The notes below the pieces were generated by a model. That model was not told the origin of the DNA. It searched no databases and was given only the letters and a program-made list of their open reading frames with translations. Below, one piece after another: positions 25,685-32,786 of a stretch of DNA of 64,000 nucleotides. The position numbers and the translations under genes are program-made. Positions within the stretch are counted from its first letter, which is position 1. Every line of letters starts with the position of its first letter. Source of the stretch: Villigracilis sp024434165 (GTDB lineage Bacteria; Chloroflexota; Anaerolineae; Anaerolineales; Villigracilaceae); assembly GCA_030263665.1 (NCBI GenBank), contig SZPK01000003.1, positions 1 to 64,000 on the forward strand, written 5' to 3'.

Positions 25685-25719
25685 AGTGACAGTCGTTTCC
25701 AGGACGGCTGTCACTTTTT
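25685..25719. terminator. bidirectional terminator (AGTGACAG palindrome)
   Basis: AGTGACAGTCGT and ACGGCTGTCACT form a stem followed by T5 on the plus strand. It serves DUF4404 and possibly a small minus-strand frame ending at 25719. Related GTGACAG palindromes occur at 29292 and 36350. Confidence 0.65.
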
Positions 25720-25862
25720 CACTTTGCCTGGTCGGCGAACAGCCACCACCAAAACGTAACGAACAACCCAATTCCGCCGGCGATGAGGACGACAGCATAA
25801 CTGTGCGCCCCGGCATTTCCGCGCGCGGACCTGCCGAAAATGCGCCGGAAACCTTCGCCCAA
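25719..25862 (-). CDS. putative small single-span membrane protein
   Basis: A 47-codon frame from a TTG at 25862. It has a basic N-terminal half (GEGFRRIFGRSARGN) and then one hydrophobic segment, AVVLIAGGIGLFVTFWWWLF, ending DQAK. The composition is that of a genuine small membrane protein, and it stops next to a terminator palindrome. There is no Shine-Dalgarno and no ATG, and an overlapping plus-strand frame is also open, so the call is tentative. Confidence 0.35.
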   Translation of the reverse strand: MGEGFRRIFGRSARGNAGAHSYAVVLIAGGIGLFVTFWWWLFADQAK

Positions 25863-25935
25863 TTGCTACAAAAACTTTACAAAGTCTTTAAAGTGGGAAA
25901 GTAAACTGCGGCTGTATGTAGAAAAGGAGACAACC

Positions 25936-26409
25936 ATGAAAAAAGCACTATTGATCGTTGCGCTGGTCTTGGCGGCGCTGGCTGCAGTGGGGGCGGGTGT
26001 GGCGTATGCCCAGGATGAAACTCCGCCCTTTGGCGGCGGGCGCGGCATGATGAACGGCGGCTATGGACCCATGCACACCTTTATGGTGGTGGAGTTTGCC
26101 AGGGCGCTCGACCTGAATGTGAACGATATCAACAACCGCCTTGCGGCTGGCGAAACCATGTACGACATTGCCCTCTCTGCCGGTGTGACCGCCGAGGAAT
26201 TCCCTGCCTTCATGACCGAAGTCCGCGCGAAGGCGCTGGATGCGGCAGTGGCGGCGGGCGTCATCACCCAGGAGCAGGCGGATTGGATGAAGTCGCATCC
26301 CGTCGGCAATTGCGGGGGTATGGGCAACGGTCGGCAGGGTAATCGCGGCGGCTACGGTCCCGGCATGATGGGCGGCTGGCGCTGGCAGAATCAGCAGAGC
26401 AATCCGTAA
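25936..26409 (+). CDS. secreted Gly/Met-rich small protein
   Basis: A 157-residue exported protein: signal peptide KKALLIVALVLAALAAVGAG ending at VAYAQ, then a helical core (FARALDLNVNDINNRLAAGE, AAVAAGVITQEQADWMKSH) flanked by Gly/Met/Asn-rich ends (GGGRGMMNGGYGPM, GGYGPGMMGGWRW). The core resembles the DUF2680-like secreted helical repeats seen in many Gram-positive and Chloroflexota genomes. Met-rich termini could bind copper, but that is inference. The start is set by AAAGGAG upstream. Confidence 0.7.
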   Translation: MKKALLIVALVLAALAAVGAGVAYAQDETPPFGGGRGMMNGGYGPMHTFMVVEFARALDLNVNDINNRLAAGETMYDIALSAGVTAEEFPAFMTEVRAKALDAAVAAGVITQEQADWMKSHPVGNCGGMGNGRQGNRGGYGPGMMGGWRWQNQQSNP

Positions 26410-26418
26410 CAGCGTAAT

Positions 26419-26441
26419 AGCGCAAGTCTCAGACTTGCGCT
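26419..26441. repeat. extragenic palindrome, CGCAAGTCT family
   Basis: AGCGCAAGTCT and AGACTTGCGCT flank one base. Relatives with the core AAGTCTATAGACTT lie at 46120 and 63102. Confidence 0.7.
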
Positions 26442-26457
26442 GCTAGCCAGTTGGTTG

Positions 26458-26496
26458 AAAAAGAGACGGTCGCTTCCGAAACGACCGTCTCTTTTC
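26458..26496. terminator. bidirectional rho-independent terminator
   Basis: AGAGACGGTCG (26462-26472) pairs with CGACCGTCTCT (26482-26492) and is flanked by A4 and T4. It separates converging genes at 26409 (+) and 26530 (-). Confidence 0.85.
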
Positions 26497-26529
26497 TTGC
26501 ATTTTGTAATAGTGGGTTGAAAACCCGCC

Positions 26530-27369
26530 CTACTCTTTTCCTTTCATCAAATATTTTTTCAAATCGCCGCCCGTCATCATTTCATCCATGACAATGCCAT
26601 ACTCTCCCATTGCTTTGATCTCGTCATACATCGCGGAAAGTTTCGCCGCGATCGAACGAAAGATGAACGGACCGAAACTGACGCGGTTGATGCCGAGTTC
26701 CTGCAACTCCTTCAGGCTGGCGGTCTTCGGGGAGGCGATGACGTTGATCGGCGCGGGGATGCGTTCGCGCAGGATTTTGAGCGTCTCTTTGCCGCCGCGT
26801 CCAACGGGGTAGATGCAGTCCGCGCCTGCTTTGATGTATGCCAGCGCGCGGGTCACGGCGTCTTCGATGCGCTCCTCTTCGGAGGAGAAGCCTTCGGCGA
26901 GAAAACTATCCGCGCGGGCGTTGATGACGAGATGCACACCGCGCCGCTCGGCAGCCTCGCGGATCGCCTTAATGCGCTCCACTTGTTCGGGGATGGGACG
27001 CAGGTATTTTTCGTCGTCGAAACTATCTTCAAAATTGATTCCCACCGCGCCCGTGTCGAGCAGCCTTGAAGTATTTTCCTGCAAGCCTTCGAGGGTGTCG
27101 GAATATCCCGCCTCGAAATCTGCCGTCACCGGCACGTCCACACTGCGGACGATGCGCCCGACCATGTCCAGCATTGTGTCCAATTTGATTTGCTCGCCGT
27201 CGTGATAACCGAGCGATTCTGAAATCGCCGCGCTGGCGGTGGCGACGGCGGAAAAGCCCTTCGCCTCCAGCATCCGCGCCCCGAAGGGATTCCAAACATT
27301 GGGCAGGATCAACAATCGTCCGTTTTTGTGAAGCGCGAGCAGGGTGTTTGCTTTTTCGGATTGGGTCAT
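26530..27369 (-). CDS. isocitrate lyase / PEP mutase family protein
   Basis: A 279-residue alpha/beta-barrel enzyme of the ICL/PEPM superfamily. Signatures: ILPNVWNPFGARMLEAKGF, TASAAISESLGYHDG, VTADFEAGYSD (metal-binding acidic motif), GAVGINFEDSFDDEKYLRPI. The isocitrate lyase KKCGH active-site motif is not seen, and the protein has the size of PEP mutase, 2-methylisocitrate lyase-like or oxaloacetate-decarboxylase-like members. The exact reaction (C-C or C-P bond cleavage) cannot be told from sequence. Confidence 0.85.
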   Translation of the reverse strand: MTQSEKANTLLALHKNGRLLILPNVWNPFGARMLEAKGFSAVATASAAISESLGYHDGEQIKLDTMLDMVGRIVRSVDVPVTADFEAGYSDTLEGLQENTSRLLDTGAVGINFEDSFDDEKYLRPIPEQVERIKAIREAAERRGVHLVINARADSFLAEGFSSEEERIEDAVTRALAYIKAGADCIYPVGRGGKETLKILRERIPAPINVIASPKTASLKELQELGINRVSFGPFIFRSIAAKLSAMYDEIKAMGEYGIVMDEMMTGGDLKKYLMKGKE

Positions 27370-27381
27370 GGGATTTCCTTG

Positions 27382-28317
27382 TTATTGGTGTTCGTGTTCA
27401 TTGATATCGCAATACAGAAGCTGCGTGGCGCAGCCTTCGCATTCCAGTTGCAGGGTCGCGTGCTGAATCTGGTAGCCATGCGCAAGCAATTCATTGATGG
27501 TTCGCTGGATGGTCGTCCCTTCGCGGATGGAAACATCCTCGATCACCACGTGGGCGGAGAGCATCCGCAAATTCTCGTTGATGCTCCACACGTGCAGGTC
27601 GTGGATGTCGCGCACACCCTCCACAGCGCGGATATCTTCCACCATTTGGTGGACATTTACGTTTTCGGGCGCGCTTTCGAGCAGGATGTGAATCGTCTGC
27701 CGCAGGACGCTCCAGGCGTTGACCAGGATGAATCCGCCGATCAACACGCTGACGAGCGGGTCGAGCCAGTTCCATTGCGTGAAAGCGATGACGATGCCCG
27801 CGATGACCGCGCCAAGCGTGGAAAGCACATCGCCCATGAGATGCAGAAACGCGCTGCGAAGATTGAGATCGTTCTCGCTTCCTTTGTGGACCAGCCAGGC
27901 TGTCCCTGCGTTGATGAGAAACGCCAGCGCGCCGACGCCGATCAGGATGGTCGAATCCACTTCGGGCGGGGAGAGGAAGCGCCGCCAAGCTTCGTAGAAG
28001 ATTCCCGCCGCGATGAGGATCAGCGTCGTCGAGTTGACCAGCGCGACGAGAATCCCAACACGGTGATAGCCGAAGGTCTTGCCTGCGTGGGCGGGCTTGG
28101 CGGCGATGCGCAAAGCGTACCAGCTCAAGCCGAGCGCGATGACATCGGTGAAGTTATGTGCCGCGTCGGTGAGCAGGGCGAGGCTGTTGCCCAAAATCCC
28201 CGCGACGATTTCCACGAGGACGAAGACGGCGGTCAGTGAAAGCGAGAGCGCCAGCCGCTTGGTGGTTTGATTGGTGAAGTCGCCAGGTTGAAGGTGGGAA
28301 TGCGAATGGATGTGCAT
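27382..28317 (-). CDS. cation diffusion facilitator (zinc/cobalt efflux)
   Basis: A 311-residue CDF transporter. A His-rich N-terminus (HIHSHSHLQPG) precedes six membrane helices; TM2 carries the metal site SLALLTDAAHNFTDVIAL (HxxxD) and TM5 carries MGDVLSTLGAVIAG. The C-terminal cytoplasmic domain (about 215-300) has VWSINENLRMLSAHVVIED, typical of dimerising metal-binding tails. It exports Zn2+ or related ions by proton antiport. The start at 28317 is one base after the stop of the ICMT-like gene; the operon is headed by an SmtB/CzrA-type regulator, like czrAB. Confidence 0.92.
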   Translation of the reverse strand: MHIHSHSHLQPGDFTNQTTKRLALSLSLTAVFVLVEIVAGILGNSLALLTDAAHNFTDVIALGLSWYALRIAAKPAHAGKTFGYHRVGILVALVNSTTLILIAAGIFYEAWRRFLSPPEVDSTILIGVGALAFLINAGTAWLVHKGSENDLNLRSAFLHLMGDVLSTLGAVIAGIVIAFTQWNWLDPLVSVLIGGFILVNAWSVLRQTIHILLESAPENVNVHQMVEDIRAVEGVRDIHDLHVWSINENLRMLSAHVVIEDVSIREGTTIQRTINELLAHGYQIQHATLQLECEGCATQLLYCDINEHEHQ

Positions 28318-28318
28318 G

Positions 28319-28909
28319 TTAGAGCCAGCGTCTGACTTGTTTTTTGTAGTTGAGATAGCCTTGACCGTGTGCACGGGTCAGGAATTCCTCTTCGAGACGG
28401 ACTTGGATCTGAATGAGAAGGTCGCCTGCGATCAGGGTGACGAGGGATGCGGCGCTGGGCAGGACGAGGAATAGTCCGAGAAGCATAATGCGCATTCCGA
28501 GAAAAATGGGATTACGCGAAACTTTGAATAAGCCCGTTTGAATGAGTTCGGTTTTGACATCCTCATCAACGCCGATGCGCCAGGACTTTTGCATGTGGGC
28601 TTGCGCGATGAGCACCCAACCAAGTGCGATTATGAGCATGGCGACGCCGATGATGTTGAAGGAGGAATGGATAAGATAGTCAATGGGGACGAGATAAACG
28701 TAAAGGTTCGGGAGAAATGCGGCAAGAACCACGATGACCGCAGTGGCGATTAACATCAGGCGGAAGAGAACGCCAATGTAGTCGTGCGCTGAGTCGGAGG
28801 AGCCGAGTTTATACGGGTTGACGCCGCTGGTTTTCCAGACTCGATAGGAGGGCAAGACCATCGCCAGCCCAAAGAAGAGAAACAGGTAGAGGAGGAGAAA
28901 GATTTTCAT
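28319..28909 (-). CDS. isoprenylcysteine carboxyl methyltransferase-like membrane protein
   Basis: A 196-residue integral membrane protein with five hydrophobic segments. The C-terminal signature LIQTGLFKVSRNPIFLGM and the final EEEFLTRAHGQGYLNYKKQV match the ICMT/PEMT methyltransferase family. In bacteria the substrate is unknown. It sits between a zinc-sensor gene and a CDF exporter with 1-2 nt gaps, so it belongs to the metal-efflux operon; two more ICMT-like genes lie in the manganese operon nearby. Confidence 0.85.
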   Translation of the reverse strand: MKIFLLLYLFLFFGLAMVLPSYRVWKTSGVNPYKLGSSDSAHDYIGVLFRLMLIATAVIVVLAAFLPNLYVYLVPIDYLIHSSFNIIGVAMLIIALGWVLIAQAHMQKSWRIGVDEDVKTELIQTGLFKVSRNPIFLGMRIMLLGLFLVLPSAASLVTLIAGDLLIQIQVRLEEEFLTRAHGQGYLNYKKQVRRWL

Positions 28910-28911
28910 AA

Positions 28912-29202
28912 TTATCCATGTTGAACGTGATCGAGCCCGAGCGTGAACAGACGCGAAACATGGTCATCGTCCAGCGCGTAAAAGACCTGCCTGCCCGCCT
29001 TCCGCGCGCGGACGAGGTGCATCTGCCGCAGCCCGCGCAGCTGGTGCGAGACGGCGGATTCGGTCATGCCGAGTCCATCGGCGATGGCGCGGACGCTCAT
29101 TTCGCCGTCCATGAGCAGGGCGATGATGCGCGTGCGGCTGGCGTCGCTCAGGGCGCTGAAGAGTTCGGCAAGTTTGCGGGCTTTGGGGTCGGTGAGTTTC
29201 AT
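28912..29202 (-). CDS. ArsR/SmtB-family zinc-responsive repressor
   Basis: A 96-residue winged-helix repressor. The DNA-reading helix is in MSVRAIADGLGMTESAVSHQ. The C-terminal helix carries DDHVSRLFTLGLDHVQH, the alpha5 metal-site pattern D-x-H-x10-H-x2-H known from SmtB and CzrA (Zn/Co sensing); no N-terminal cysteine site is present. It represses its own operon: a TATGAA-N6-TTCATA operator overlaps the -10 box. The operon continues with an ICMT-like protein and a CDF exporter. Confidence 0.92.
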   Translation of the reverse strand: MKLTDPKARKLAELFSALSDASRTRIIALLMDGEMSVRAIADGLGMTESAVSHQLRGLRQMHLVRARKAGRQVFYALDDDHVSRLFTLGLDHVQHG

Positions 29203-29207
29203 TATTG

Positions 29208-29233
29208 AATATATGAACAGGTATTCATATATT
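29208..29233 (-). promoter_or_regulatory. SmtB/CzrA-type operator
   Basis: A perfect inverted repeat with 10-bp arms AATATATGAA and TTCATATATT around CAGGTA. TATGAA-N6-TTCATA is the established SmtB/CzrA half-site arrangement. It overlaps the -10 box and the 5' leader of the repressor gene, so binding would block transcription until metal releases the repressor. Confidence 0.85.
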
Positions 29234-29257
29234 ACTTCGCAAAATAAATCCTGTCAA
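29229..29257 (-). promoter_or_regulatory. promoter of the zinc-efflux operon
   Basis: TTGACA (29252-29257) and TAATAT (29229-29234) on the minus strand are separated by 17 nt, near-consensus for the housekeeping sigma factor. The operator overlaps the -10. Confidence 0.85.
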
Positions 29258-29283
29258 TGTGACATTTGGCAGATTTTATTTTG

Positions 29284-29320
29284 ACAAGTAACTGTCACCA
29301 TTAGGGTGACAGCCGCTTGT
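29284..29320 (-). terminator. hairpin downstream of the ZIP gene
   Basis: CTGTCACC-ATTAG-GGTGACAG (29292-29312) is extended by ACAAG/CTTGT arms. The T tract on the minus strand is weak, so it may be an mRNA-end hairpin or an extragenic palindrome of the GTGACAG family. Confidence 0.5.
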
Positions 29321-29331
29321 GAGCAGATATC

Positions 29332-30522
29332 TTACTTGATAAAAATCCCCGTCACCCACAACATCAGCATTCCGACCAGCACACCGCTGAAGACGGCGCC
29401 AGGCATGGGCAGTTTTGCCGTGTCCTTTTGAATGAGCCTGCCGATCTCGACCGCGACCTGGAAGATGGCGCCCGTGCCAATGGCAAGGAAAAGCACGGCG
29501 AGGAACAGCGAGGGGGTATATCCGCCGATCCATGCGCCGACGATGGCGGGCGCGCCGCCGAGCAGTCCCAGCAGGGCGAGTTGACCGACAGTCGGACGAT
29601 CCTTTAGGATGGGCGCGATGATGCCCAGCCCTTCGGTGATGTTTTGGATGATGAATCCCACGACGAGGAACGTGCCAAGCGCGATCTCGCCGACGTTGTA
29701 CGCCGCGCCGATGGCAAGCCCCTCGCCGAGGTTGTGAATGCCGATGCCCAGCGCAATGCGCCACGCAATGGACATGCGTTGGGAAATTTCGCTTCGTTCC
29801 GCAGACTTGGGGCTGTCTATCATTTCGAGCAGCATGTATGTGGCGACCGCACCGATGCCGATCAACCCGATTCCCTGGTAGGTGGCGGGGAGTTCGGCGG
29901 CTTGCTCCAGCGCTTCGTTGAGGGTGTCGAGTCCGAGGTAAATGAGCAAGCCTGTGGTCAGCGCCATCAGAAAGATCATCCACTTTTTGCCGAGCGTGCG
30001 GAGCGCGGGCAGCCAGAAGATTCCCAAAAAGATGGGAATCACACCCACGTACACGCCAATCAGGGTGAAACTCATGAAAGTCTTTGTTTCAGGTTCGGGT
30101 GTCTCGAACGCGACGGGAATTTCCACGTCGAAGGGGATCGCGTTACTGGTGAAGATGCGCACCGCATACGCCTCGCCTTCATTCCAACTGTAATTGACCT
30201 TGACCGTTGCCCTGCCGAGTCTTGGAATAGCCGCATCGGGCGTGACCTCGAACGGCATCACCGCTTCGTTGACGATCACCGAAGCGATGGTCAACGCTTC
30301 GGGTCCCGTGTTTTGAACGTGCAGTTCGATTTTCCCGTGCTCGAGGCGATAACGCTCAATCGTCAGGTTTTCGATGGGAACGGGGGCTCGGAGGTCGAGT
30401 CCACCGCCCGTGTTGAGGAAGAGGAGAATCACTCCAGCGAGGAGCAGGATGGGGAGCAGAAGCAGAATCAAGGTCCGAAACGTGAAGCGCTTCCCTGTCT
30501 TGACTTGGGGTTGGTCTGTCAT
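29332..30522 (-). CDS. ZIP-family metal transporter with N-terminal extracytoplasmic domain
   Basis: A 396-residue protein. One membrane helix (LILLLLPILLLAGVILLFL) leads into a beta-sandwich domain (about 45-145), followed by an eight-helix ZIP core (about 150-396). The TM4 motif is IGIHNLGEGLAIG as expected; the TM5 motif reads IIQNITEGLG, so the usual metal His is replaced by Gln, which may change specificity. ZIP proteins bring Zn, Mn or Fe into the cytoplasm. It follows the multicopper oxidase gene by 12 nt. Confidence 0.88.
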   Translation of the reverse strand: MTDQPQVKTGKRFTFRTLILLLLPILLLAGVILLFLNTGGGLDLRAPVPIENLTIERYRLEHGKIELHVQNTGPEALTIASVIVNEAVMPFEVTPDAAIPRLGRATVKVNYSWNEGEAYAVRIFTSNAIPFDVEIPVAFETPEPETKTFMSFTLIGVYVGVIPIFLGIFWLPALRTLGKKWMIFLMALTTGLLIYLGLDTLNEALEQAAELPATYQGIGLIGIGAVATYMLLEMIDSPKSAERSEISQRMSIAWRIALGIGIHNLGEGLAIGAAYNVGEIALGTFLVVGFIIQNITEGLGIIAPILKDRPTVGQLALLGLLGGAPAIVGAWIGGYTPSLFLAVLFLAIGTGAIFQVAVEIGRLIQKDTAKLPMPGAVFSGVLVGMLMLWVTGIFIK

Positions 30523-30534
30523 CTCATCCTCCTT

Positions 30535-31563
30535 CTACGCTGTGACTTCGAACATGCCGTTCCAGCCGAGTTCGGCAAACTCGGTGACGTGCGCGTGGAA
30601 CATATACATGCCCGGATACTTGTACGTGAATTCCAATATGCCGCGCTGCGCCTGACCCTGAATGATGGTGTCGGTGAATTCAGAGGGCGTGAGGCTGGTG
30701 CCGGTGGGATAGTAATGGAAGAAGTTTGCGTGCAGGTGGAAGGAATTGATCAGGTCGAACTCGAGGATGTTGACAAGATAGATGCGAATCTTATCTCCGA
30801 CCTTGATCTGGATGGGATGGTTCTGGTAATAGAACGGAATGCCGTTGACGGCGTAAAAATCGTTGCCGTCGTCGAAGTCCACGTCAATGCCGTGCATCAC
30901 CATGACCATCTCTTTATCAACGGGCGGGCGTCCTTCCTTCGGGTCAACGATGAACGCGCCGTAAAGCCCTTTTGCAATGTGCCGCGCGAGCGGGAAGACG
31001 TGGCAGTGATAGAGATGCAAGCCGAACGGCTCGGCGTCGAACTCGTAGGTGAATTCATCGCCGGGTTCCACCATGCCGCCCGGACCCGTGCCGGGAACGC
31101 CATCCATGTCCCCCGGATGGAAGCCATGGAAGTGCATGGAATGTGGGTGATTGCTTCCGTTTTTCAAGGTGATGCGGATGCGGTCTCCCTCCGTGGCGCG
31201 GAAGGTGGGACCAGGGATGCGCCCGTTGTACGTCCACGCGGGGAATTCGATGCCTGGCACGACTTCGATGTTCTTGTTGATGACCACAACTTCGTATTCA
31301 CGCAGGGTTTGTCCGTTCGGAAGTGTGGAGACTTTGCCATAGTCGAAGTCGTAAAGTACCTTGCCAGGGTCGAAGCCGTTTCGTTCGTGATCCACGTCGC
31401 CCGCGCCAGGCAGGTTGTCATGCCCTTCGGGCGTTTGGATTTGTAGTTTGTGGCTGTCATGCGCGGGGTTGACGTTATTCATTGCGGCGGCGGTGCCTGC
31501 GGCGGCAACCAATCCCACGCCCCCAAGTTTCAGGAAATCTCTTCTTGAAAATCTTGTGTTCAT
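30535..31563 (-). CDS. two-domain multicopper oxidase (Tat-exported)
   Basis: A 342-residue enzyme with a Tat signal (RRDFLKLGGVGLVAAAGTAA). Two cupredoxin domains are seen: HPHSMHFHGFHPG and LHLYHCHVFPLARHIAKGL in domain 1, then NSFHLHANFFHYYP and YMFHAHVTEFAELGWNGMF in domain 2. The type-1 copper Cys lies in domain 1 with a C-x7-H-x4-L spacing (Leu where NirK has the axial Met), and the C-terminal HAH motif resembles NirK/two-domain laccases. It could oxidise metal ions such as Mn(II), Fe(II) or Cu(I). The start at 31563 has AGAGGTG upstream; a GTG nine nucleotides earlier is inside that site. Confidence 0.85.
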   Translation of the reverse strand: MNTRFSRRDFLKLGGVGLVAAAGTAAAMNNVNPAHDSHKLQIQTPEGHDNLPGAGDVDHERNGFDPGKVLYDFDYGKVSTLPNGQTLREYEVVVINKNIEVVPGIEFPAWTYNGRIPGPTFRATEGDRIRITLKNGSNHPHSMHFHGFHPGDMDGVPGTGPGGMVEPGDEFTYEFDAEPFGLHLYHCHVFPLARHIAKGLYGAFIVDPKEGRPPVDKEMVMVMHGIDVDFDDGNDFYAVNGIPFYYQNHPIQIKVGDKIRIYLVNILEFDLINSFHLHANFFHYYPTGTSLTPSEFTDTIIQGQAQRGILEFTYKYPGMYMFHAHVTEFAELGWNGMFEVTA

Positions 31564-31599
31564 GCTCTTCACCTCTTTACTTATAAACTGATGTTAGGC

Positions 31600-31636
31600 A
31601 CCCTCATCCCGTCCCCTCTCCCATTGGGAGAGGGGT
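31600..31636. repeat. REP-like palindrome, CCCTCTCCC family
   Basis: CACCCTCATCCCGTCCCCTC begins the element; CCCCTCTCCC-ATT-GGGAGAGGGG is the hairpin. It lies between the ABC permease and multicopper oxidase genes of the metal run. Confidence 0.75.
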
Positions 31637-31676
31637 ATTTGAATGCCTGGCATGTCCAAACGGGCTGCCCTTACTC

Positions 31677-32786
31677 TCACGAACTGAATTCCTGATTGGC
31701 GCGTTGTTTTCCGAGTTGGGTCAGCGTCAGCAAGCCTTCTTTCTGCTGAACCAAGCCCGTCCTTTCCGCAATGCCGACGATCTCCATTGCGAATTTCGGA
31801 GTCCACTTCAAGTGCTCGTTCAGGTGGATGACCTCATTCTCGATCTCGGCTTCCTGCGCGGCGGTGTGATTGGCGATGTGCATCGTCAGCATGGTCAGCG
31901 CGAACTCGATGCGCTGGTTTTTGCGGCGGCGGGCTTGGGCGAGGAGTCCGCGTTCGGGGGCGAACAGGTATGAGGTCAGAAAGGAAGCGCCCGTCATCGT
32001 CGCCATCGAACCCGCAATGGAAGCGTCCAGAAAATGCGCGAGCCAGTATCCGCTCACGGCGGAGAAAATCCCGATCAGCGCCGAGTAAATCAACATGCGC
32101 GAGAGGCGGTCGGTCAAAAGATACGCGGCGGCGGGCGGCGCGATCATAAAAGCAACCACCAGCACCGAACCGACCGCGTCGAACGAACCAACGGCGGTGA
32201 GCGAAACGAGCGTCATCAATGCGTAATGGATGACGGTTGGCATGAAGCCCAGCGCGGCGGCAAGCGCGGGGTCGAAGGTGGCGAGTTTGAGTTCCTTGTA
32301 AAACAGAATCACAAAGATCAAGTTAAGGATGAGGATGCTGCCTGTGGTGTAAAGCGCTTCGGGACCAAAATCCAGACCGAAGAGTTGAACCCTGTTGAAC
32401 GGCGCAAAAGCAAGTTCGCCCAGCAGGACCGCGTCGGTGTCGAGATGCACGTCGCCTGCGAAGCGCGAAATCAAAATGACTGCAACGCTGAAGATGGCGG
32501 GAAAGACCAAGCCAATGGCGGCATCTTCGCGCACAAGCTGCGTGCGGTTGAGCAGTTCCACAAGGCTCACGGTGATGACTCCCATCAACGCCGCGCCGAG
32601 CAGAAGCAATGGAGAGTTGAGGCTTTTCGTCACGAAGAACGCAAGGACGATGCCGAGCAAAACCGTGTGGCTGATGGCGTCGCTCATCATTGCCATGCGG
32701 CGCAGGACGAGGAAGACCCCAGGCAGGGCGCACGCAACCGCCACGATGGAAGCGATGACTTGAATTTCGATTTGTGCGAGCGACAT
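31677..32786 (-). CDS. Mn/Zn ABC transporter permease fused to DtxR-like winged helix
   Basis: A 369-residue protein. Residues about 1-270 form the ABC-3 permease (ALPGVFLVLRRMAMMSDAIS, FDPALAAALGFMP, VGSFDAVGSVLVVAFMIAPP). Residues about 285-369 form a soluble C-terminal domain like the winged helix of DtxR-family regulators, ending LLTLTQLGKQRANQEF. It overlaps the next permease gene by one base (TAATG). The paired permeases form the channel of the importer served by the ATPase and binding protein upstream. Confidence 0.9.
   Translation of the reverse strand: MSLAQIEIQVIASIVAVACALPGVFLVLRRMAMMSDAISHTVLLGIVLAFFVTKSLNSPLLLLGAALMGVITVSLVELLNRTQLVREDAAIGLVFPAIFSVAVILISRFAGDVHLDTDAVLLGELAFAPFNRVQLFGLDFGPEALYTTGSILILNLIFVILFYKELKLATFDPALAAALGFMPTVIHYALMTLVSLTAVGSFDAVGSVLVVAFMIAPPAAAYLLTDRLSRMLIYSALIGIFSAVSGYWLAHFLDASIAGSMATMTGASFLTSYLFAPERGLLAQARRRKNQRIEFALTMLTMHIANHTAAQEAEIENEVIHLNEHLKWTPKFAMEIVGIAERTGLVQQKEGLLTLTQLGKQRANQEFSS

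Noticed and set aside
25686..25904. 72-codon plus-strand frame after DUF4404
   Set aside because: No ribosome binding site, starts inside a terminator palindrome and has low-complexity composition.
29644..31446. 600-codon open frame on the plus strand
   Set aside because: It runs antisense across two real genes (ZIP transporter and multicopper oxidase) that have clear motifs; no start signal.
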